Source: Scatophagus argus
Taxonomy: Eukaryota; Chordata; Actinopteri; Scatophagidae
Length of the DNA stretch: 64,000 nt
NCBI RefSeq assembly: GCF_020382885.2
Contig: NC_058506.1
Coordinates: forward strand, 23,074,818-23,138,817
Reading direction: 5' to 3'
The position numbers were made by a program, and so were the translations under genes. Positions 58,002 to 64,000 of the stretch are shown in pieces. Position 1 is the first letter of the stretch; every line of letters starts with the position of its first letter. The notes under the pieces were generated by a model, which was not told the DNA's origin, did no database searches, and saw only the letters and a program-made list of their open reading frames with translations.

Positions 58002-60865
58002 ATGACGTCTGCCTCTGCGAAGGTGAGTCCTTACCTGGCTATAGTACTTAAAGGGTGCATCGAAGGTAATGTTGACTGTTCAGGGAAGGGTCCGATAGCT
58101 TCACACAAAACCTCGCTAACCAAAACTCTTATTTTTTCGCCTTTGCACAAATCTCGACTTCATGAAAAGTGCTTTAACTTTATTCTCCTAAATCGATGAA
58201 GTCTGCCGGTAGATTCAGCGTTGGGTTGCAACAAACTCCTAATCTTTCATAGACATCCAAACGCTGTGGCTGTGAACGCTCACAATGATGCTATTCAGTT
58301 ATGTTAAAGGCGTATACCTGCCGTCACAGGTAGAACGATGACGTATTAACATGCATCGTCATTATTTTAACCTGTGATGTTGTTAACCCTGTTGGCTGCA
58401 GGTGGGGGAGATTTTCTCTGCAGCAGGAGCCGCCTTCACCAAGCTGGGAGAGCTGACCATGCAGCTGCACCCGGTGTCGGACTCCAGCCCGGCAGGGTGA
58501 GACAGACCCGCACGCGCACACACACACACACACACGGACAGAAAGACGGACACCAGTGTTGTGTTTAGTGTCTGCAGACGTGACTGCACTGAACTCACTG
58601 CTATCGTTTTTCTGTCCGTAACGAGAAGCTTTAATGTCACATGACTTCATCAGCCTCCCTTTACAACATGTTGTATGTACAGACACGCAGTCACATGTAA
58701 CACACACACAGCTGACAGGGACAGACGTCCTCTGTGTGTGTTGAGTAAAAAGTGTCTTCGTCCTCAGAGCCAAGTGGACGGAGACGGAGATTGAGATGCT
58801 GCGTTTGGCGGTGCGTCGATTTGGAGACGACCTGAACAACATCAGCACTGTGATCAAAGAGCGCACAGTGTAAGTGTGCCTGCCGTAAAGGGACAGTTCA
58901 CCTGTTCTCTGTAACGACTTACTGCAGCTCTGTTTTTAGCTACCTTTAAAAAGTTACACTTCGTTCTTACTTCGCTTTGTGACGTTCCTCAAGCATCAGA
59001 GTAGAAGGTTGTTTTAAACCGAAAGTTCAGGCAAGTATTTTAACTTGGAACAGCCAGAAACACCTGACCTGAAAAACGAAGCTCAGCTGTTAGCACGTCT
59101 TCAGCCAAACATGTGTGAACGCAACACGTCCCGTTCGTAACACGGTTCACTGACACTCCAGGAAGCTGCTGGTCTGACAGAAAACCTGTGAGGTGATGGT
59201 GCTGGGCGGGCTAATGGTTTCCAGTCTTTATGCTAAGCTAATGTGAGGGATCAGAGCGAACACGTGACTGTCAGGAACAGAAGCAGCCATTAAAGCACCC
59301 TGAATGTGTCGTGGTGTTGAGCTCACTACCTCAGCTGACAGCTACTTCCTGTGGGTCGGCTGACCTGCTTGTTTACAAACAACAGCACTTCCTGTCAGTC
59401 AGCTGTGGAGATATCTCTATCTTCTTCTTCTCCTGCAGAGCTCAGATAAAGAGCACAGTGAAGAGGAAGTTGTATGAGGACAGCAGAGTCCCCATTTCTT
59501 CTGAATCCCCAAAGAAGGCCGTCAAGAAAGCCGCCGTCTCCATGACGCCGACAGCGGCTCCCGCTGGCCCCACCATGATCACCGTGCCGACCTCACAGGT
59601 CGTAGTGGCGACGGGCATGCAGAGCAGCCCCTCTCTGGCCCCACCCATCAAGAAACAGAAGACAGCAGGTGAGCCACAGCCTGTACCCCCGGGCAGTGAG
59701 GCTGCTCAGTGAGCACTTTACCCCCAGTCTACCCCCAACTAACCCCCAACCAACCACCCACACTACGTCTTCCACTCAGCTACAGTAACCGTGAACTGGT
59801 GTCTGCATTGCTGCAGCACTCGTCCCACCCCACACTTAGTCCCTCTTCCTCCTTGCTCCTCCTGTTACCGCCATTTAAACTGTTAATGTATTTGTATTGC
59901 TATGCCAGTTTGGATGATGCTTGTATCAAGTAAAGAGAAACGACAGGATGTGACTTCTACCCAGCGGATTCACACATGATGATGACACACTTCCTCCTCC
60001 TCCTCTCCAGACGTGACCCTCAGTGCTCTTAACGATTCGGATGTCAACAGCGACCTGGTGGACATCGAGGGACTCGGCGACGGCTCCTCCAACAAGAAGC
60101 TGAACTTTGACCAAGGTGAGCGTGTCTCAGTCACGTATTCTGTGTGGCATCATCAGGCCACAAATCTGATCCCTGATCAGATCTGTGGCCTGATGCTGCA
60201 CACATACGAGCCGGAATCAGTTCTCATCGACCGATCGGCAGATTCCCTCTACGATTCCTGGTAAATCTACTGATCGATCATTGTGGACTCAGCTGGAGGT
60301 TAAATTATTTAATTGATCAGTATTTGTTATTGATTGGGTTTTGTTTGTGTGCAGCCATCGTCATCGAACAGCTCACAGAACAATGTGAAGTTCTGACTGG
60401 ACAGCAGCTTGTGTTTCCTGCATTCATTCAGTTGGATGAAACCTAACAAGTACATCTGAAGTACTTGTACTTTTTTCTACTTTTCCTCCTCAGAAAGAAT
60501 ATTTGTACTTCATTACGTTTGTTTGACCGCTTCAATAACTTTACAGACACATGAAGAGTTTGTCGAATCTGATATGTTCTGAATTGATCTCCGGCAGTTC
60601 ATACAGAACAGCTGAACCCATTAGTCCATCAGTCAGTGGCCAATCAGCTGTATTGATGATGTTTTCAGTGACTTCCGCTGTGGTGCTGACTGCAAATGTA
60701 TGTAATGTAGTACTTTTACTGTGACTAGTACGTGTTACCTGCTTACGCTCGGATACTTGCAGCCTTCGGTCTTAATGTGGTGTCTCGTGTGTGTCCTCAG
60801 AGAGCCTGAACTTGGACTCCAGCCTCATCATGAACTCCAGTGACCTCCCCCTCCTGTCCCGCTGA
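58002..60865 (+). CDS. bacc1: BPTF-associated chromatin complex component 1 (C17orf49 orthologue)
   Basis: BACC1 is reported to associate with BPTF/NURF-type chromatin complexes. Six exons keep frame: 58002-58022, 58402-58496, 58768-58869, 59439-59668, 60011-60115, 60801-60865, giving 205 residues. The N terminus [21 protein letters not shown] matches human C17orf49 almost exactly as I remember it. It is followed by a SANT/Myb-like domain at about 40-88 ([20 protein letters not shown], then [17 protein letters not shown]), a Pro/Ala/Ser linker with a KKQK basic patch, and the acidic block [21 protein letters not shown]. The end [21 protein letters not shown] comes from the last exon. Reading past the donor of exon 4 would give a shorter product ending [14 protein letters not shown] at 59712. 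Confidence 0.93.
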
Positions 60866-61881
60866 CCTTTGACCTCGAGCTGGAGCTTCTCCTGTCGCCT
60901 GAACTTCACGTTTGTGCTCACACAAGCGTTTGGATCAGAGCTCTTTACTTCAAGTTTCATTAGAAACTGAGGGATGAACGTCAGGTCAGCTCGTTGTTTG
61001 ATGCTTTCTGTGGAGCAGAATCATGTTTCCCTCAGTGAGTTTTATTTGAAAAGCTTTTAGTTGTCACAGTGAAGCATAATGTTGAGCAGCAGATCAGTGT
61101 GGACTCCAACATCTGCTTTCACATGAAGAGACTTAGTCATCAGGGAAACGAGCTGATAAATTATCACAAGTTTCCCTGAGACCGATTTTCACTTTGAAAT
61201 GTGAATCTGCTGTTCTTGTTTATCTTACTGTCAGCAAATCTGACATTCAGACTCAAAACGATGACGTGTCCGACCGACTGACTTTGTGTTCGTGGTCCAG
61301 TCGGTCCTCCTCAAACTCACCACACAAACACAAGAAACAACCCGCAGTGTGTGTTGATGGCCATGAGGTTTGTCTCATTGAGGTGTTTTTAAAGGCAGCA
61401 GATAAATCAGGCTGTGAAACTCACTCAGGACACACACTCCTGCTCTTCCTCCTCTTCCTCTCACACGACAGTCAGTTTGAGTCTGAACATGAAGGTTTGA
61501 TGAAACTAAACATCAGTTTTAGGATCCTGATGGCAGCAGCTGAGTGATGTAAAACCACCATTTTGATTATGTTAAGTAAAGAGAGCTGAACTCTGTTTTG
61601 TTTCTGTGGTTTGGTGCCATTTCCTGGTGGGTCTGAGGTCTGCTGCCCCCCTGTGGTGAACACACGCTGCAACAAGCTGGTCCTCGAGCAGCACCTCACT
61701 GGTCTGATGTTTGTTTGATTCATGTAGAGGATCACGACAAAATTCATTTTCAACCATTTTAATTGCCATTAATCACTTAATTGATTTTTGGAGAATAGAT
61801 GTCAAACTGGAGCTTCTCAAATCGGACTTAACAGGTTTTGTTTGACTTTTATGACGTTTTGCGTTTTACCATATTTTAGAG
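60866..61881 (+). other. BACC1 3' UTR and flank, gene-free
   Basis: No second gene is supported. The first few hundred bases are probably the BACC1 3' UTR, but I found no clear canonical poly(A) signal close to the stop. The stretch ends at the left target duplication of the hAT-type miniature element. Confidence 0.4.
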
Positions 61882-62085
61882 CAGGCATGTCAAACCGGTC
61901 CACAGGAGGGCCGGTGTGGCTGCAGGTTTTCTTTCCAACCAAGTAGCAGCACACCAGACTTGACTCATTTAATCAACTGATCAACGTCTTCAGACAGTTG
62001 ATTGGTCAAACGGTGTGCTCTTGGTTAGTTGGCACAAAAACCTGCAGCCACACCGGCCCTCCTGTGGACCGGCTTGACACATGTG
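61882..62085. mobile_element. hAT-type miniature transposon with long terminal inverted repeats
   Basis: The 204-bp element begins CAGGCATGTCAAACCGGTCC and ends with an inverted copy (reverse complement CACATGTGTCAAGCCGGTCC). The arms continue to match for about 50 bp each, through ggccggtgtggctgcaggtt. An 8-bp direct repeat, ttttagag, flanks it at 61874-61881 and 62086-62093. An 8-bp target duplication and CAG-type ends are hallmarks of hAT elements. It has no coding capacity and can fold almost entirely into a hairpin. Confidence 0.9.
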
Positions 62086-62093
62086 TTTTAGAG

Positions 62094-64000
62094 GCCAACG
62101 ATAATGAAAATAATCAGTTCCAAGGTGTTCTGATGTGTCCAAAACCCAAATATCAGTTTTCCTATTTACAACAAAAGAAGAAAGTGACAAACAAAAGCAC
62201 AGTTAAGACTCGACTCGTAACACTTTCCGGTCAGAAGAGGCTATGACAGAATTTTTATTGATAGTTTTCATATACAATATAATATTTATAGTTTGTGGAT
62301 GGACTAAAAAGTGAATAGTCATTCTGCATCTTTTTTTACAGCCGTGAGATCAGGAGGGAATGAACACTTGAATAAACTTTTATTTTACAGTTGCATAAAA
62401 ATACATCATCTCATTTGTCTCATGTAGAGAATCTGTCCAAAAGACAAGAAAGAAAAACTATTTACAGTTTGAAAATATTTGTGTGTTTCTGTAGATGTGC
62501 TTTCAGTTCCCTTTTATCGTCTCCAGTAAACCCCAGCAGATCGGCGTCATTTCTCAGCACTTCCGTGTCGTTTAAAATCTGCCCCTCAGGGAAAACACAC
62601 TAAAACCTGCTTTTGTTTTTTGGCTTCACAAACGAATGAATTTAAAGTGCTTAAAGTTTTCAAACTGAAGCCCACACAGAACAGCTAAAAACAGAAGATG
62701 ATTTCTATCAGATATGATGCTGGTTAGCTTAGCTTAGCATAAAGTCCGGAAGCTGGGAAAACAGCTTTATTTTGTTTTGCTTACTTACTTCTGTAAGTTA
62801 AATGTTAAGAGTCTAGACAGAGAGGACGTTTGTGATCTGAGGTCATGATAAAAAGGATTTCAGTTTGGGAAGTCAAAGACAAAAACGCTGTTTATGGAGA
62901 CCTGATCTCAACTGCTCCTTGTTTTTGTTTGATCAAATAAATACTCACTTTTTTCTCAGCAGAGACATTTTTAAATCAAGGACCAATTTGTTGTCCTTTT
63001 TGCTGAGCACATCTCCTGGTCCTGATGAGCCTCTTCTCCCATACAACCACCTGTCACCTGTGGCCATGTGAACTTGATTATGTTCGGTCAAAGTCTACAT
63101 CTTCTTGTCCTCTCTGGGCTCCCATTAAAATAAAAGTGTTCAGTCTGGTTAACAGTGTGATGCAGGGGAACTATGGGTCACAGGAAGGGTCAGTTCCTGT
63201 GTGCTGAGAAATCACGGTGTAATATCGCTTCTGTACTGACTCATTAACCAGAAAACTTTAACTCGTCTAACCCTAACCCACATGTTGTGAAAAACGAGAA
63301 GATAAAAATAAAGCAGCAGAGACAAAGTGGCACCAAGACCAAAATCAATGAAAAGACTGCGACTGCAGTTCGACAGGAGGTTTTCATCATCGTGGACAAA
63401 TCGTGTTATTGTTGAAGAGCTCCATGCTTAGACATGTAGATAAACCCTGAACAAAGAGTTAATTCAGCTGTTTAGTCTATAAAATGACCGTCACAGTAAT
63501 ACAGATTACAAGACAGAAAACCAGACTTTCAGTTTGAATTGTAAAGCTTCCCGCACACATCTGAGACTGCAGTAACACTGGAACAACATTATGTGCTAAC
63601 TGTTAGCATTTAGCATCATGCTACACTGGGCCACGTGACTACATCAGCATGAGTATTGGTTCAAAAAACAACCCAAACACGAGATGAAGAAAATCTCCAT
63701 TCACTCTGGAAGCAGATTTAAATAGAAGAATCGTGTAGTGAGACGCACACCTGGGACACGACGGGACACCTAAATGCACCCAGAGACCGAAGGAGGACAA
63801 GGAGGACAGCACACTAACGAAGAACGCTTTGTCTTGTGTCTCAGCTGCTGTAAGGTTTGGATGAAGATCTTTTTGGCTGAAAACGTTGTGAAGTTGGGCA
63901 GCTGGTTTGAGTCTTCATCCTGAGCAGCTGCAACAAACAGGAAGTCTTAAAGTGGCTCTTTGTGTCTGCAGCCAATCAAATCCTCCTCAAACTGCATGTC
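62094..64000. other. gene-free right end; possible edge of a minus-strand gene
   Basis: No gene is supported. At the very edge the minus strand reads DMQFEEDLIGCRHKEPL then a stop at 63947-63949, which could be the C terminus of a gene lying to the right. I do not recognise it, and 17 codons are too few to call. Several minus-strand AATAAA words (tttatt near 62252 and 62380) would fit the end of such a transcript. Confidence 0.3.

Overview
The window is ordinary nuclear DNA of a ray-finned fish, most likely a percomorph teleost (inference). The evidence is intron-rich vertebrate orthologues with GT-AG exons, OR131-2-type odorant receptor genes, many CA/TG microsatellites, and teleost repeats (tRNA-derived SINEs, L2-like LINE tails, Tc1/mariner, TTAA-bounded and hAT miniature elements). 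I found no CRISPR array, operon, tRNA or rRNA gene, and no retrovirus-like or other capsid-bearing element.

Layout: (1) 433-6769 (+), an intact animal lipoxygenase of the ALOXE3/12R type, whose first exon lies left of the window. (2) 7453-16073 (-), TRAPPC14 (MAP11/C7orf43) in 13 coding exons; its last intron holds one Tc1/mariner-type transposon inserted into a related older one, and another intron holds a TTAA-bounded miniature element. (3) 17911-37442, five one-exon OR131-2-like odorant receptors, three on the minus strand then two on the plus strand. They are separated by LINE, SINE and miniature-element debris, and four of them look like mosaics of one another. (4) 40301-54252 (+), NUP98-NUP96 in 34 coding exons, with the GLEBS motif, the HFS self-cleavage site, and an alternative end that would make NUP98 alone. 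(5) 55963-57480 (-), RNASEK, and 58002-60865 (+), BACC1 (C17orf49), head to head across about 520 bp. (6) 60866-64000, mostly repeats and gene-free DNA, including a clean hAT miniature element.

The genes do not form a pathway. TRAPPC14 (TRAPP II and ciliogenesis), NUP98/NUP96 (nuclear pore), RNASEK and BACC1 (a BPTF/NURF-associated factor) are broadly used genes. The lipoxygenase and the odorant receptors are the specialised ones. The lipoxygenase/RNASEK/BACC1 neighbourhood recalls the human ALOX12-RNASEK-C17orf49 block, here opened up by TRAPPC14, the receptor array and NUP98. Splice sites were assigned by eye from GT-AG consensus, phase continuity and remembered human orthologues; every joined exon keeps frame. 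I see no convincing undescribed gene system. The best leads are the receptor mosaics, the nested transposons, the NUP98-only terminal exon and the splice sites that abut CA/TG tracts.
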